This document shows positions 8,576-18,217 of a stretch of 64,000 nt of DNA, in pieces; the first letter of the stretch is position 1, and each line of letters starts with the position of its first letter. The DNA lies in assembly GCF_052076145.1 (NCBI RefSeq), contig NZ_CP197246.1:2418001-2482000 (forward strand). Direction: 5' to 3'. This stretch comes from Kitasatospora sp052076145 (lineage in GTDB: Bacteria; Actinomycetota; Actinomycetes; Streptomycetales; Streptomycetaceae). The notes below the pieces were generated by a model that saw only the letters and a list, made by a program, of their open reading frames with translations, was not told the origin of the DNA and ran no database searches. The position numbers and the translations under genes were made by a program.

Positions 8576-8710
8576 GGGATTCTCCTAGTGATTCGGGAGG
8601 GTACCGGGTCGGCAGCAGGAAGCTGCACGTGAACCGGGACCGACGGACCAGTCTGCCAGGACTGCCCGCTTCTTCCCAAACCGGGAGGCGGGCTCCGGTA
8701 TTCCGCAGAC

Positions 8711-9949
8711 TCAGCCGGCGGCCGGGGGCGTGCTCGTGCCGGTGCTCGTGCCGGTACTCGAGCCGGTGCTCGAGCCGCTGCCCGGCTTCGCGCTCGGCGA
8801 GTCGGCCGGGTTGGCCGGCTGGGAGGCGACGATCGACTGCGGGACGGCCTGGTCGCCCTTGAGGGCGGCCCAGAGCTGGTCCGCCTGCGGCTTCTTCGCC
8901 ACCACCCGGTTCGGGTCGGACGGCGCGGTGACCACCGGCAGGGTGATCATCGTCATGTCGTCCGGGCCGATCCCCTTGAGGGTGTTGGCGGTGCCCATCA
9001 GCGCACTGACGGAGGCCAGGTCGGAGTCGGTGGTCATGCTCCTGGTGAGCTTGTCCGCGACGGAGAAGAGCTTGGCCGGGTTGGAGGTCAGCCCTATGTC
9101 GCCGACCTGCGCCATGATCGACTTCACCATCTGCTTCTGCAGCTCGATCCGGCCCAGGTCACTGCCGTCGCCGACGCCGTGCCGGGTCCGGACGAAGGCG
9201 AGCGACTGGTCGCCGTTCAGGTGGTGGGTGCCGGCCTTGAGGTCGAGACCGCTGTCCTTGTCGTGGATGTTCACCGTGGTGGTCACGTCGACCCCGCCGA
9301 TGGCGTCGATGAACCCCGCGAAGCCCGAGAAGTCGATCTGGACGAAGTGGTCCATCCGCAGCCCGGTGAGCGCCTCGGTGGTCTTCACCGCACAGGCCGG
9401 CCCGCCGACCTCGAACGCACTGTTGTACATCGCGCTGCGCGCCCCGGCGGTCTTCTTGCCGGACGCGTCGGTGCAATCGGGCCGCGCCACCAGGGTGTCG
9501 CGCGGGATGCTGACCACACTCGCGTGGCTGTGGTCCTGGTTGACGTGGATCACCATCGCGGTGTCCGAGCGCGCGGTGCCGCCGGTGTCACCCCCGGCCA
9601 GGTTGCCGTTGTTGCCGTCCCGCGAGTCGGAGCCGAGCACCAGGACGTTGAAGGCCCCGCCCGCCGAGGCGGGCGGCCGTGCGGAGCCCAGCTGGGCGTT
9701 GATGTCGACGCTCTTGATGTTGCCGTTGAGCTTCCAGTACGCGTACCCGCCGGCCCCGGCGCCGAGCACCAGCAGCCCCGCCAGCGTGAACGCGGCGGCC
9801 CTCAGCACCTTGCTGCGGCGGCTGCGGACCTTGCGGTGACCGCCGGGCTGCTCGCCCGGCTGTGCACCCGCCTGCGCACCGGGCTGCTCGCCCGGCTGCT
9901 CGGTTCGTCGCGCCCGTCGGCGCTGCTTCTCGTACGGTTCCTCGGTCAT
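8711..9949 (-). CDS. LytR-CpsA-Psr (LCP) family cell-wall glycopolymer ligase
   Basis: LCP enzymes move lipid-linked glycopolymers onto peptidoglycan outside the cell. The 412-residue protein has a charged Pro/Gly/Gln-rich cytoplasmic N-terminus with GEQPG-like repeats, one membrane helix at about 50-72, then the LCP domain with VLVLGSDSRD, ARSDTAMVIHV, SIPRDT and FVRTRH, which hold the conserved Asp and Arg that bind the pyrophosphate. The Ser/Thr/Gly-rich C-terminal tail contains GTSTGTST repeats. I chose the ATG at 9947-9949 because the 22-residue longer form has no ribosome site. It may use the lipid-linked polymer started by the WecA-like enzyme at 1928-3265, which is inference. Confidence 0.88.
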   Translation of the reverse strand: MTEEPYEKQRRRARRTEQPGEQPGAQAGAQPGEQPGGHRKVRSRRSKVLRAAAFTLAGLLVLGAGAGGYAYWKLNGNIKSVDINAQLGSARPPASAGGAFNVLVLGSDSRDGNNGNLAGGDTGGTARSDTAMVIHVNQDHSHASVVSIPRDTLVARPDCTDASGKKTAGARSAMYNSAFEVGGPACAVKTTEALTGLRMDHFVQIDFSGFAGFIDAIGGVDVTTTVNIHDKDSGLDLKAGTHHLNGDQSLAFVRTRHGVGDGSDLGRIELQKQMVKSIMAQVGDIGLTSNPAKLFSVADKLTRSMTTDSDLASVSALMGTANTLKGIGPDDMTMITLPVVTAPSDPNRVVAKKPQADQLWAALKGDQAVPQSIVASQPANPADSPSAKPGSGSSTGSSTGTSTGTSTPPAAG

Positions 9950-10075
9950 ATCCTCGTCATCCTGCGCTCTGCGACCTGGGTCACATCTGCTCGTTCTGGT
10001 CGGTATGACCGTCATTTCGAGGATAAGCGAAGCAGATCACGATAAGTCCGGTTCTTAACACAGCCTTGTAACAGC

Positions 10076-10113
10076 ATGAAGCCCCGGATCGCGGCTGCGA
10101 TCCGGGGCTTCAT
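10076..10113 (-). terminator. Perfect 17-bp stem-loop after rho
   Basis: Bases 10076-10092 pair perfectly with 10097-10113 around a four-base loop, 23 bases past the rho stop. There is no clear U-tract, as is common in streptomycetes. It separates rho from the LCP gene. Confidence 0.75.
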
Positions 10114-10136
10114 CGGTCACTCATACAGACAGGTCG

Positions 10137-12260
10137 TCAGTCGCCGGAGCCCGGCGTCGTCTTGGCGATCTGCATCAGGAACTCGCCGTTGCTCTTGGTC
10201 TGCTTCATCTTGTCCAGCAGCAGCTCCATCGCCTGCTGCGAGTCGAGCGCGTGCAGCACCCGGCGGAGCTTCCAGGTGATCGCCAGCTCGTCCTTGGCGA
10301 GCAGCAGCTCCTCCTTGCGGGTGCTGGAGGCGTCGACGTCCACCGACGGGAAGATCCGCTTGTCGGAGAGCCTGCGGTCGAGCCTGAGCTCCATGTTGCC
10401 GGTGCCCTTGAACTCCTCGAAGACGACCTCGTCGGCCCGGGAGCCGGTCTCCACCAGCGCGGTGGCGAGGATGGTCAGCGAGCCGCCGTTCTCGATGTTG
10501 CGCGCGGCACCGAAGAACTTCTTCGGCGGGTAGAGCGCGGTCGAGTCGACACCACCGGAGAGGATGCGGCCGGAGGCCGGCGCCGCCAGGTTGTAGGCAC
10601 GGCCCAGGCGGGTGATCGAGTCGAGCAGGATCACCACGTCGTGGCCCAGCTCCACCAGGCGCTTGGCGCGCTCGATGGCCAGCTCGGCGACCACGGTGTG
10701 GTCCTCGGCCGGGCGGTCGAAGGTCGAGGAGATGACCTCGCCCTTCACCGACCGCTGCATGTCGGTGACCTCTTCCGGACGCTCGTCGACCAGGACGACC
10801 ATCAGGTGGCACTCGGGGTTGTTGGTGGTGATCGCATTGGCGATCGCCTGCATGATCATCGTCTTGCCGGTCTTCGGCGGGGCGACGATCAGACCACGCT
10901 GGCCCTTACCGATCGGCGACACGAGGTCGATGATGCGGGTGGTCAGCACGCCGGGGTCGGTCTCCAGCCGCAGGCGCTCCTGCGGGTAGAGGGGGGTCAG
11001 CTTGCCGAACTCGGGGCGGTTGCGGCCGCTCTCCGGGTCCATGCCGTTGACGGAGTCCAGCCGCACCATGGCGTTGAACTTCTCGCGGCGCTCGCCGTCC
11101 TTGGGCTGGCGCACGGCGCCGGTGATGGCGTCACCCTTGCGCAGGCCGTTCTTGCGGACCTGGGCGAGCGAGACGTACACGTCGTTGGAGCCGGGCAGGT
11201 AGCCCGAAGTCCGGACGAAGGCGTAGTTGTCGAGGATGTCCAGGATGCCCGCGACGGGGATCAGGACGTCGTCGTCGTTGACCTGCACGTCCGGCTGACC
11301 GACGCCCTCGAAGCGCTCGCCCCGGGTGCCACGGCCCCGGCGGTCGCGGTAGCGGCCACGGCGGCCACGGCGGCCGTCGCCGAACTCGTCGTCGTCGTAG
11401 CCACCGCCCTGCGGCTGCTGCTGGGCGACGGGCTGGCGCTCCTGCACCGGGGCCTGGGTCTGCTGGCCCTGCTGCTGGCCGCCCTGGCGCTCGCCGCGCT
11501 CCGGGCGGTCGGCCCGGTCACGGCGGTTGCGGCGGTCGCGGCGCGACTCCCGCGACTCGCCGTCCTGCGCGGCCTGCTGCTGGCCGTCGGTGCCCTCCGC
11601 GCCGGCCTCGCGGCGGTCGCGGCGGTCGCGGCGGTCACGGCGGGTCTCGGTGCGGGCGTCACCCTCGGAGGAGGTGCGCTGCTCGGCGGTGCGCGACTCG
11701 ACCTGCTTGGTCTCGGCCTTGGCCTCCGCGACGACGGCGGTCGTCGACTCGGCCGCGGCGACGACGTCGCCCGTCGGGCTGCCGCCCGCCGAGGTGGCGC
11801 GGCGGCGGGCACGCCCGGCCTGGGCCGGGGCGCTGCTGGTCTCGGCTGCGGCCTGGACCGGGATGTCGATCTGGGCCTGCGCCTCGGGGGCCGCGGCGGC
11901 GGCCCGCGAGCGGCGGGCGGGCCGCTCGGTCTCGGCGGCGGGAGCGGCCTCGGCAGCCTCGGCGGCCGGAGCAGCCGCAGCGGCCTTGGCGGCCCGCTTG
12001 GCGGGGGCGGCCGGGGCGGAGCCGGCCAGCAGCGGGTCGCCGCCGCTCTTCTCCTTGATGGCGTCGATCAGCTGGCTCTTGCGCAGCCGCCCGGTACCGC
12101 TGATACCGAGGGTCGAGGCGAGCTTCTGGAGCTCGGCCAGGACCAGCCCGTCCAAGCCCGCGGCGGCGGTGCGACGGCGTCGCGCCGGTGCCGCGGGAGC
12201 GGCGGCGTCCGACGCTTCGGCGTCCGGGCGCGCGCCCATCAGATCGGTGGTGTCGCTCAC
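10137..12260 (-). CDS. rho: Transcription termination factor Rho with actinobacterial insert
   Basis: Rho is the hexameric RNA helicase that ends factor-dependent transcripts. Counting from the GTG at 12258-12260 (AAGGA a few bases ahead) it has 707 residues, well above the E. coli length of about 419. The order is a Rho_N/SAP-like domain (about 38-72), an Ala/Arg/Gln/Asp-rich low-complexity insert (about 80-320, with RDRRDRRDRR repeats), the cold-shock-like RNA-binding domain (about 335-385), Walker A APPKTGKT at 460-467 and Walker B VVILLD at 542-547. Inserts of this kind occur in high-GC actinobacteria and add RNA binding. A 600-bp leader lies upstream. Confidence 0.97.
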   Translation of the reverse strand: MSDTTDLMGARPDAEASDAAAPAAPARRRRTAAAGLDGLVLAELQKLASTLGISGTGRLRKSQLIDAIKEKSGGDPLLAGSAPAAPAKRAAKAAAAAPAAEAAEAAPAAETERPARRSRAAAAAPEAQAQIDIPVQAAAETSSAPAQAGRARRRATSAGGSPTGDVVAAAESTTAVVAEAKAETKQVESRTAEQRTSSEGDARTETRRDRRDRRDRREAGAEGTDGQQQAAQDGESRESRRDRRNRRDRADRPERGERQGGQQQGQQTQAPVQERQPVAQQQPQGGGYDDDEFGDGRRGRRGRYRDRRGRGTRGERFEGVGQPDVQVNDDDVLIPVAGILDILDNYAFVRTSGYLPGSNDVYVSLAQVRKNGLRKGDAITGAVRQPKDGERREKFNAMVRLDSVNGMDPESGRNRPEFGKLTPLYPQERLRLETDPGVLTTRIIDLVSPIGKGQRGLIVAPPKTGKTMIMQAIANAITTNNPECHLMVVLVDERPEEVTDMQRSVKGEVISSTFDRPAEDHTVVAELAIERAKRLVELGHDVVILLDSITRLGRAYNLAAPASGRILSGGVDSTALYPPKKFFGAARNIENGGSLTILATALVETGSRADEVVFEEFKGTGNMELRLDRRLSDKRIFPSVDVDASSTRKEELLLAKDELAITWKLRRVLHALDSQQAMELLLDKMKQTKSNGEFLMQIAKTTPGSGD

Positions 12261-12868
12261 TAAGGGTCCTTCCCTGGAGCGGACGTCGGCCCTGTCTGGC
12301 TCGGCGACCGGTTGTGCTGTCCTGACCAACGCTCGTCTGCGTCGGTCCGAGGCGGTGGCCCCCCGGATGGCGTAACCATTCGGAGGGAAGCTGCGATGTG
12401 CGGTGCACTGTGGTGCGAAGTGGCGCGGGTGACGGTCTCGTGCCGACCCCTGCTGCCTGGCGATACCCGGGCCCCCGTCGCGTGGCGTACGCCGTGCTCC
12501 GCCCGGCCTGGCCTCAGGTGGGAGGCTGCGGGTGGGAGTCAGGTGCCGTCACGGCTTCGGGATGCGGCCGCAATCGCGCAGGCAGGCTGCGTACGCGCTG
12601 TGGAGGGCTCCCGGAGAATCGTCGCCCCGTACTTCCGCATGTCCCACTGGGCGGGCTGGCCGCTCGGATGGGGTGTCGGGATCGGGACGCGTCGCACCGG
12701 ACCCCGGAGGGCATCTGGTGCAGCAATGAGGTTAACACTACCGACCCCCTGACACATTCCCCAGCCCTGTTCCTGTCAATCGTCTCTGCGCGGCCTATCC
12801 CCCGAGGCTGCGTTCCCCCTGGCCAGCGCCCTTACACGTGTCACTTTCACGTGCCACTGCAAGCGTCG
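12261..12868. other. Intergenic region between thrB and rho (long rho leader)
   Basis: No credible gene is present in 608 bp. On the minus strand a TTGACA (12774-12779) and a TAGTGT (12735-12740) look like promoter elements but are too far apart to form one promoter, so the rho start point is unclear. CACGTG occurs at 12835-12840 and 12848-12853 and could form a small hairpin after thrB. Rho leaders are often long and autoregulatory. Confidence 0.4.
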
Positions 12869-13783
12869 CTACTCGAGCGGGAGCACCACCGTGCCGGTGC
12901 GGTCCAGCCGGAGCCGGTGCGCGGCGAAGGCCGGCCCCGCGAAGTGCAGCAGCTTCTCGGCGTTCGCCTCGTCGGCGAGGGCCAGCACCGTGGGGCCGGC
13001 CCCGGAGATGACGGCGGGGACGCCCTCGGCGCGCAGGGCGGCGACCAGCGCGGCGCTGTCGGGCATCGCGGAGGCGCGGTAGTCCTGGTGCAGCCGGTCC
13101 TCGGTAGCCGCGAGCAGCAGCTCGGGGCGCCGGGTGAGCGCCTCGACGAGCAGGGCCGAGCGGCCGGCGTTGGCCGCGGCGTCGGCGAGCGGCACGGTCT
13201 TGGGCAGCAGGCCCCGGGCGGCCTCGGTGAGCACCTCGTCGGCGGGCACGAAGACGACGGGTACGACCTGCTCGGAGGGCTCCAGGGTGATGGCCCGAGC
13301 GGCGTCCTCCTCCGTCCAGGCGACGGTGAAACCGCCGCGCAGACAGGCGGCGACGTTGTCGGGGTGGCCCTCGAGCTCGTTGGCGAGCTCCAGCAGGGCG
13401 TCGTCGTCGAGTACGGAGGCGCCGCCGATGGTGACGGCGCGGGCGGCGACGATGCCGGCGCAGATCGCGGCGGAGGAGGAGCCGAGGCCGCGACCGTGCG
13501 GTATCCGATTGGCGCAGACGACCTCCAGGCCGCGCGGCTGCCCGCCGAGCCGGTCGAAGGCGGCGCGCATCGAGCGGACCAGCAGGTGGCGCTCGTCTCG
13601 CGGGAGGGTCTCGGCGCCCTGACCTGCGATGTCCACCGACAGGCCGGATTCGGCGACGCGGACGACCACGTCGTCGTAGAGGCCCAGGGCGAGTCCGAAG
13701 GCGTCGAAGCCGGGACCGAGGTTGGCACTGGTCGCGGGGACCCGGACCCGGACGGCGGCGGCACGGAACGCAGGACCAGCCAT
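12869..13783 (-). CDS. thrB: Homoserine kinase
   Basis: This GHMP-family kinase phosphorylates homoserine, feeding threonine synthase. The 304-residue protein has the N-terminal PATSANLGPGFD, the ATP-binding loop PHGRGLGSSSA at 95-105 and the C-terminal glycine loop SGAGPTVLAL. The frame is open a further 38 codons upstream, but the ATG at 13781-13783 (MAGPAFRAAAVRVRVPATSANLG) matches homologues and has CAGGAG 11 bases ahead. It is downstream of thrC and hom, but a strong terminator lies between thrC and thrB, so it probably has its own promoter. Confidence 0.96.
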   Translation of the reverse strand: MAGPAFRAAAVRVRVPATSANLGPGFDAFGLALGLYDDVVVRVAESGLSVDIAGQGAETLPRDERHLLVRSMRAAFDRLGGQPRGLEVVCANRIPHGRGLGSSSAAICAGIVAARAVTIGGASVLDDDALLELANELEGHPDNVAACLRGGFTVAWTEEDAARAITLEPSEQVVPVVFVPADEVLTEAARGLLPKTVPLADAAANAGRSALLVEALTRRPELLLAATEDRLHQDYRASAMPDSAALVAALRAEGVPAVISGAGPTVLALADEANAEKLLHFAGPAFAAHRLRLDRTGTVVLPLE

Positions 13784-14121
13784 GTGGTGGGACTCTCCTG
13801 GGGATTGGCGGTGCGGCCCGGTTGGCCCTCGGACCCGCGGTGACACAGGGGGCGGGGTGCACGACGGCGCCCCGGCGAAGCGGGCGATCATGGCCATGGA
13901 GCGGCCCGCTGGGGGTCAGACTATCGAAGAGAGGTTCCACAGCGGTACACCCCGCCACTCTTCGATCGGTCGTGTTGCGCTTTCTGGCCGGAAATCGCGC
14001 GAAATCGACGCCGATTACCGCCAATGAATTGACACTTACGTGTCATCTTCACCATCGCCAGTGGGCCGGCCCCCCCGGGGAGCCGGCCCACTGTTGACAA
14101 TCCGTCAGCCCGACGCGGCCG
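13784..14121. other. Intergenic region between thrC and thrB
   Basis: No gene is visible. The region holds the thrC terminator (14059-14093) and an inverted repeat TGACAC-TTAC-GTGTCA at 14030-14045, about 250 bp upstream of thrB. A similar CTTAC-GTGTCA word recurs on the other side of thrB at 12832-12843. The thrB promoter should lie here, but I cannot place its boxes with confidence. Confidence 0.35.
14059..14093 (-). terminator. Stem-loop after thrC
   Basis: A perfect 12-bp stem (14059-14070 with 14082-14093) encloses a C/G-run loop that can itself pair. It begins 28 bases past the thrC stop. It should end or reduce the hom-thrC transcript before thrB. Confidence 0.7.
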
Positions 14122-15210
14122 TCAGTCGAGCAGGCCGAGCCGCACGGCGGCGGCCTCGGCATCGATCGGGACGATCTGCGGCTGCGGCGCACCGGCCACC
14201 GCCCAGTCCGGGTCCTTGAGGCCGTTGCCGGTCACGGTGCAGACGATCCGCTGACCCGGGTCGATCAGACCCTGCTCCAGCGCCTGGAGCAGACCGGCCA
14301 CGCTGGCGGCCGAGGCGGGCTCGACGAAGACGCCCTCCTGGGAGGCCAACAGCCGGTAGGCAGACAGGATCTGACGGTCGGTCACCTTGTCGATGATCCC
14401 GCCCGACTCGTCCCGGGCGGCCAGCGCGTAGTCCCAGGAGGCCGGGTTGCCGATCCGGATCGCGGTGGCGATGGTCTGCGGCTTCAGCACCGGGGCGCCG
14501 TCGACGATCGGGGCCGAACCGGACGCCTGGAAGCCGAACATGCGCGGCTTACGGGTCGCCAGACCGTCGGCGGCGTACTCGCGGTAGCCCTTCCAGTACG
14601 CGGTGATGTTGCCCGCGTTGCCGACCGGGAGGACGTGGATGTCCGGGGCGTCGCCGAGCATGTCGACGATCTCGAATGCGGCGGTCTTCTGGCCCTCGAT
14701 CCGGACCGGGTTCACCGAGTTGACCAGCGCGACGGGGTACTTCTCGGACAGTTCACGCGCAAGGGTGAGGCAGTCGTCGAAGTTTCCGTCCACCTGGAGG
14801 ATCTTCGCGCCGTGCACCAGGGCCTGGCCCATCTTGCCGAGCGCGATCTTGCCCTGCGGCACCAGCACGGCCGAGACCATCCCGGCCCGCACCGCGTACG
14901 CCGCGGCGGAGGCCGAGGTGTTGCCGGTGGAGGCGCAGATGACGGCCTGGGCGCCGTCCTCCTTGGCCTTGGAGATCGCCATCGTCATGCCGCGGTCCTT
15001 GAAGGACCCGGTCGGGTTGGCGCCCTCGACCTTGAGGTAGACCTCGCAGCCGGTGCGCTCGGAGAGCACCTGCGCGGGGACGAGGGGCGTGCCGCCCTCC
15101 AGCAGGGTGACCACCGGGGTCGTCGCGCTGACCGGCAGGCGGTCGCGGTACTCCTCGATGAGACCCCGCCACTGGTGGGTCTGGGCTGCTCTGTCGGTCA
15201 CGGCGTTCAT
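14122..15210 (-). CDS. thrC: Threonine synthase
   Basis: This fold-type II PLP enzyme turns O-phosphohomoserine into threonine. The 362-residue protein has the PLP lysine K71 in NPTGSFKDRGM, the phosphate-binding STGNTSASAAAYA segment near 109 and an intact C-terminal domain. It starts eight bases after hom stops, so the two are co-transcribed and probably coupled. The length is typical of the short actinobacterial class. Confidence 0.96.
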   Translation of the reverse strand: MNAVTDRAAQTHQWRGLIEEYRDRLPVSATTPVVTLLEGGTPLVPAQVLSERTGCEVYLKVEGANPTGSFKDRGMTMAISKAKEDGAQAVICASTGNTSASAAAYAVRAGMVSAVLVPQGKIALGKMGQALVHGAKILQVDGNFDDCLTLARELSEKYPVALVNSVNPVRIEGQKTAAFEIVDMLGDAPDIHVLPVGNAGNITAYWKGYREYAADGLATRKPRMFGFQASGSAPIVDGAPVLKPQTIATAIRIGNPASWDYALAARDESGGIIDKVTDRQILSAYRLLASQEGVFVEPASAASVAGLLQALEQGLIDPGQRIVCTVTGNGLKDPDWAVAGAPQPQIVPIDAEAAAVRLGLLD

Positions 15211-15218
15211 GGTGCTTC

Positions 15219-16511
15219 CTACTCCCCTTCAACCCGCATGATGCTGGCCACGTCCCGCACGCTGTCGAGCGCGCGGAGCTTGTCCACCGTCGCCGACAGG
15301 GCGGCGTCGGTGGCGCGGTGGGTGACCACGACGAGCGAGGCGTCGCCGTCGCGGCCCTGCTGGCGCACGGTGTCGATGGACACGCCGTGCTCGGCGAAGA
15401 CGGACGCCACCTGGGCGAGCACGCCCGCGCGGTCGTCCACGTCCAGGCTGACGTGGTACCGGGTGATGACCTGGTCCATCGGCTTGGCGGGCAGCTGGGT
15501 GTAGTCCGAGGCGCCGGGGCCGGTGGTGCCGTTCACCTTGTTGCGGCAGACCGCGACGAGGTCGCCGAGCACCGCCGAGGCGGTCGGCGCGCCACCGGCA
15601 CCCGGGCCGTAGAACATCAGCCGGCCGGCCGCCTCGGCCTCGACGAAGACCGCGTTGTACGCCTCGCGGACGGAGGCCAGCGGGTGGCTGAGCGGGATCA
15701 TCGCGGGGTGCACCCGGGCCGTGACGGACTCGCCGTCGGCCGCGCGCTCGCAGATCGCCAGCAGCTTGACGACGCAGCCCATCGCCTTGGCCGAGGCGAT
15801 GTCGGCGGCGGTGACCTCGGTCAGGCCCTCGCGGTAGACGTCGGCGGCGGTGACCTTGGTGTGGAAGGCGATGCCGGCCAGGATGGCGGCCTTCGCGGCG
15901 GCGTCGAAGCCCTCGACGTCGGCCGTCGGGTCGGCCTCGGCGTAGCCGAGCGCGGTGGCCTCCTCCAGCGCCTCCGAGTACCCGGCGCCGGTGGTGTCCA
16001 TCTTGTCGAGGATGAAGTTCGTGGTGCCGTTGACGATGCCGAGCACCCGGTTGACCTTGTCGCCCGCGAGCGACTCCTTCAGCGGGCGGACCAGCGGGAT
16101 GGCACCGGCGACGGCGGCCTCGTAGTAGAGGTCGACCCCGGCGGCGGCGGCCGCCTGGTGCAGCTCGGCGCCGTCCTTGGCGAGCAGCGCCTTGTTGGCG
16201 CTGACCACCGAGGCGCCGTGCTTGAAGGCGGTGAGGATCAGCTGTTTGGACGGCTCGATCCCGCCGACCACCTCGACGACCACGTCGATGTCCTCACGGC
16301 TGACCAGTGCCAGGGCGTCAGTGGTGAGCAGGTGCTCGGGCACCCCCGGCCTGGCCCGGCCGGCCCGGCGGACGGCGATCCCGGCCAGCTCCACCGGCGC
16401 GCCGATCCGGGCGGCGAGGTCGGCGGCGTCCGTCGTCATGATGCGCGCGACCTCGGAGCCCACCACACCACAGCCCAGCAACGCCACCTTCAGCGGGCGC
16501 GTACGCATCAT
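15219..16511 (-). CDS. hom: Homoserine dehydrogenase
   Basis: The enzyme reduces aspartate semialdehyde to homoserine with NAD(P)H, the branch point to threonine and methionine. The 430-residue monofunctional form has the Rossmann motif ALLGCGVVGSE at about 10-20, the catalytic region around YYEAAVAGAIPLV, and a C-terminal ACT domain (about 356-430) that normally gives threonine feedback inhibition. It leads thrC by eight bases and follows lysA after 130 bp, so precursors for Lys, Thr and Met are encoded together. Confidence 0.96.
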   Translation of the reverse strand: MMRTRPLKVALLGCGVVGSEVARIMTTDAADLAARIGAPVELAGIAVRRAGRARPGVPEHLLTTDALALVSREDIDVVVEVVGGIEPSKQLILTAFKHGASVVSANKALLAKDGAELHQAAAAAGVDLYYEAAVAGAIPLVRPLKESLAGDKVNRVLGIVNGTTNFILDKMDTTGAGYSEALEEATALGYAEADPTADVEGFDAAAKAAILAGIAFHTKVTAADVYREGLTEVTAADIASAKAMGCVVKLLAICERAADGESVTARVHPAMIPLSHPLASVREAYNAVFVEAEAAGRLMFYGPGAGGAPTASAVLGDLVAVCRNKVNGTTGPGASDYTQLPAKPMDQVITRYHVSLDVDDRAGVLAQVASVFAEHGVSIDTVRQQGRDGDASLVVVTHRATDAALSATVDKLRALDSVRDVASIMRVEGE

Positions 16512-16641
16512 CCGACTCCGCTCTGCATTCTTGGTTTCCGGGGGGTCGTGTTCGACTGCCCGCCGGGATTCGGTCCGTACCAGTCTCCGGGACTTTCCGT
16601 GTGAAACTACGGGCGTTCCAGGATCTGAGACAAGAATTTCG

Positions 16642-18033
16642 TCATCCGATATCGAGACGCAGGAGATCCTCCTCCGTCTCGCGGCGCACGATCACGCGTG
16701 CACCGTCCTCGCTCACGGCCACCACCGGCGGCCGCAGCGCGTGGTTGTAGTTGCTCGCCATCGAGCGGCAGTAGGCCCCCGTCGCGGGCACCGCGATCAG
16801 GTCGCCGGGCGCCAGGTCGGCGGGCAGGAAGGCGTCCCGGACGACGATGTCGCCCGACTCGCAGTGCTTGCCGACCACCCGCACCAGCATCGGCTCGGCC
16901 TCGGAGGTGCGCGAGACCAGCGCGACGGAGTACTCGGCGTCGTACAGCGCGGTGCGGATGTTGTCCGACATCCCGCCGTCGACGCTCACGTACGTCCGCA
17001 GGCCGGGCAGCTGCTTGACGGTGCCGACCTCGTACAGCGTGAACGCCGTCGGGCCGACGATCGCCCGGCCCGGCTCCACGCTCAGGCGCGGCACGGCCAG
17101 GCCGGCCGCCGCGCACTCCCGGCGGACGATCTCCGCCAGCGAGACGGCGATCTCGGCGGGCTGCTTGGGGTCGTCCTCGCTGGTGTACGCGATGCCGAGG
17201 CCGCCGCCGAGGTCGATCTCCGGCAGCTCGACGCCGTGCTCGTCCCGGATCTCGGCCAGCAGGCCGACCAGGCGGCGGGCCGCGACCTCGAAGCCGGCCG
17301 TGTCGAAGATCTGCGAGCCGATGTGCGAGTGGATGCCGCGCAGCTCCAGGCCCGGCTGGGCGAGCGCCCGGCGGACGCCCTCGGCGGCGGCACCTCCGCT
17401 CAGCGAGAGGCCGAACTTCTGGTCCTCGTGCGCGGTCGCGATGAACTCGTGGGTGTGCGCCTCGACCCCGACGGTCACGCGGATCAGCACCTGCTGCCGG
17501 ACGCCGAGCCGCTCGGCGATGCCGCCCAGCAGCTCTATCTCGCGGTAGGAGTCGACCACGATGTGCCCGACCCCCGCCTTCACCGCCTCCTCCAGCTCGG
17601 TGGCGGACTTGTTGTTGCCGTGCAGGGCGATCCGGTCCCCCGGCATCCCGGCCGCCAGCGCCACCGCGAGCTCGCCCGCGCTGCACACGTCGAGGTTCAG
17701 ACCCTCCTCGCGCAGCCAGCGCACGATCGCCTTGGAGAGGAACGCCTTGCCCGCGTAGAACACGTCCGCCCCGTCGCCGAACGCCTCGCGCCAGGCGCGG
17801 GCGCGGGCCCGGAAGTCCTGCTCGTCCATCACGTACGCCGGGGTGCCGAACTCCGCCGCCAGCGCCAGCACGTCGATGCCGCCGACGGTGGCCACGCCCT
17901 CGTCGTTGCGGCCGACCGTGCGGGACCACACCTTCGGGTCGAGCGCGTTCAGGTCGGTCGGCGGGGCCAGGTAGTGGCCCTCCGGCAGCACGTCGCCGTG
18001 GCGGGGGCCTGCGGGGTGTGCGGAGCGGCTCAT
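16642..18033 (-). CDS. lysA: Diaminopimelate decarboxylase
   Basis: The last step of lysine synthesis is decarboxylation of meso-diaminopimelate by this PLP alanine-racemase-fold enzyme. In 463 residues it has the PLP lysine K96 in VFYAGKAFLSK, the phosphate-binding glycine loop DLGGGLGIAY, EPGRAIVGP, and the second active-site half with ESGD and RSMASNYN. The N-terminus (MSRSAHPAGPRHGDVLPEGHY) is of the actinobacterial type. It lies between argS and hom on the same strand, an order typical of actinobacteria. Confidence 0.96.
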   Translation of the reverse strand: MSRSAHPAGPRHGDVLPEGHYLAPPTDLNALDPKVWSRTVGRNDEGVATVGGIDVLALAAEFGTPAYVMDEQDFRARARAWREAFGDGADVFYAGKAFLSKAIVRWLREEGLNLDVCSAGELAVALAAGMPGDRIALHGNNKSATELEEAVKAGVGHIVVDSYREIELLGGIAERLGVRQQVLIRVTVGVEAHTHEFIATAHEDQKFGLSLSGGAAAEGVRRALAQPGLELRGIHSHIGSQIFDTAGFEVAARRLVGLLAEIRDEHGVELPEIDLGGGLGIAYTSEDDPKQPAEIAVSLAEIVRRECAAAGLAVPRLSVEPGRAIVGPTAFTLYEVGTVKQLPGLRTYVSVDGGMSDNIRTALYDAEYSVALVSRTSEAEPMLVRVVGKHCESGDIVVRDAFLPADLAPGDLIAVPATGAYCRSMASNYNHALRPPVVAVSEDGARVIVRRETEEDLLRLDIG

Positions 18034-18160
18034 GTGCTGGTCTCTTCCTGGGCTGCGGTGCTGGGCTCTCGTACCGCCGGGCCGATGCTTCCGGCCGGGC
18101 CTATCGATGCCCTATGACGGCGCTGTGGTTATGGGGTTATGGGTTTTTGGGGTTATGGCA

Positions 18161-18197
18161 AGGGGCGGTGACGACCCGATCGGCCGTCACCGCCCCT
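18161..18197 (-). terminator. Stem-loop after argS
   Basis: A perfect 13-bp stem pairs 18161-18173 with 18185-18197, beginning 20 bases past the argS stop. The minus strand continues into an A/C-rich stretch containing CCCCAAAAACCC. It separates argS from lysA. Confidence 0.7.
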
Positions 18198-18217
18198 GGC
18201 GCGTGTGCAGAGTGCTG

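Noticed and set aside
10251..12263. Plus-strand open frame of 670 codons opposite rho
   Set aside because: Low-complexity Gly/Leu/Ala shadow created by rho's repetitive codons.
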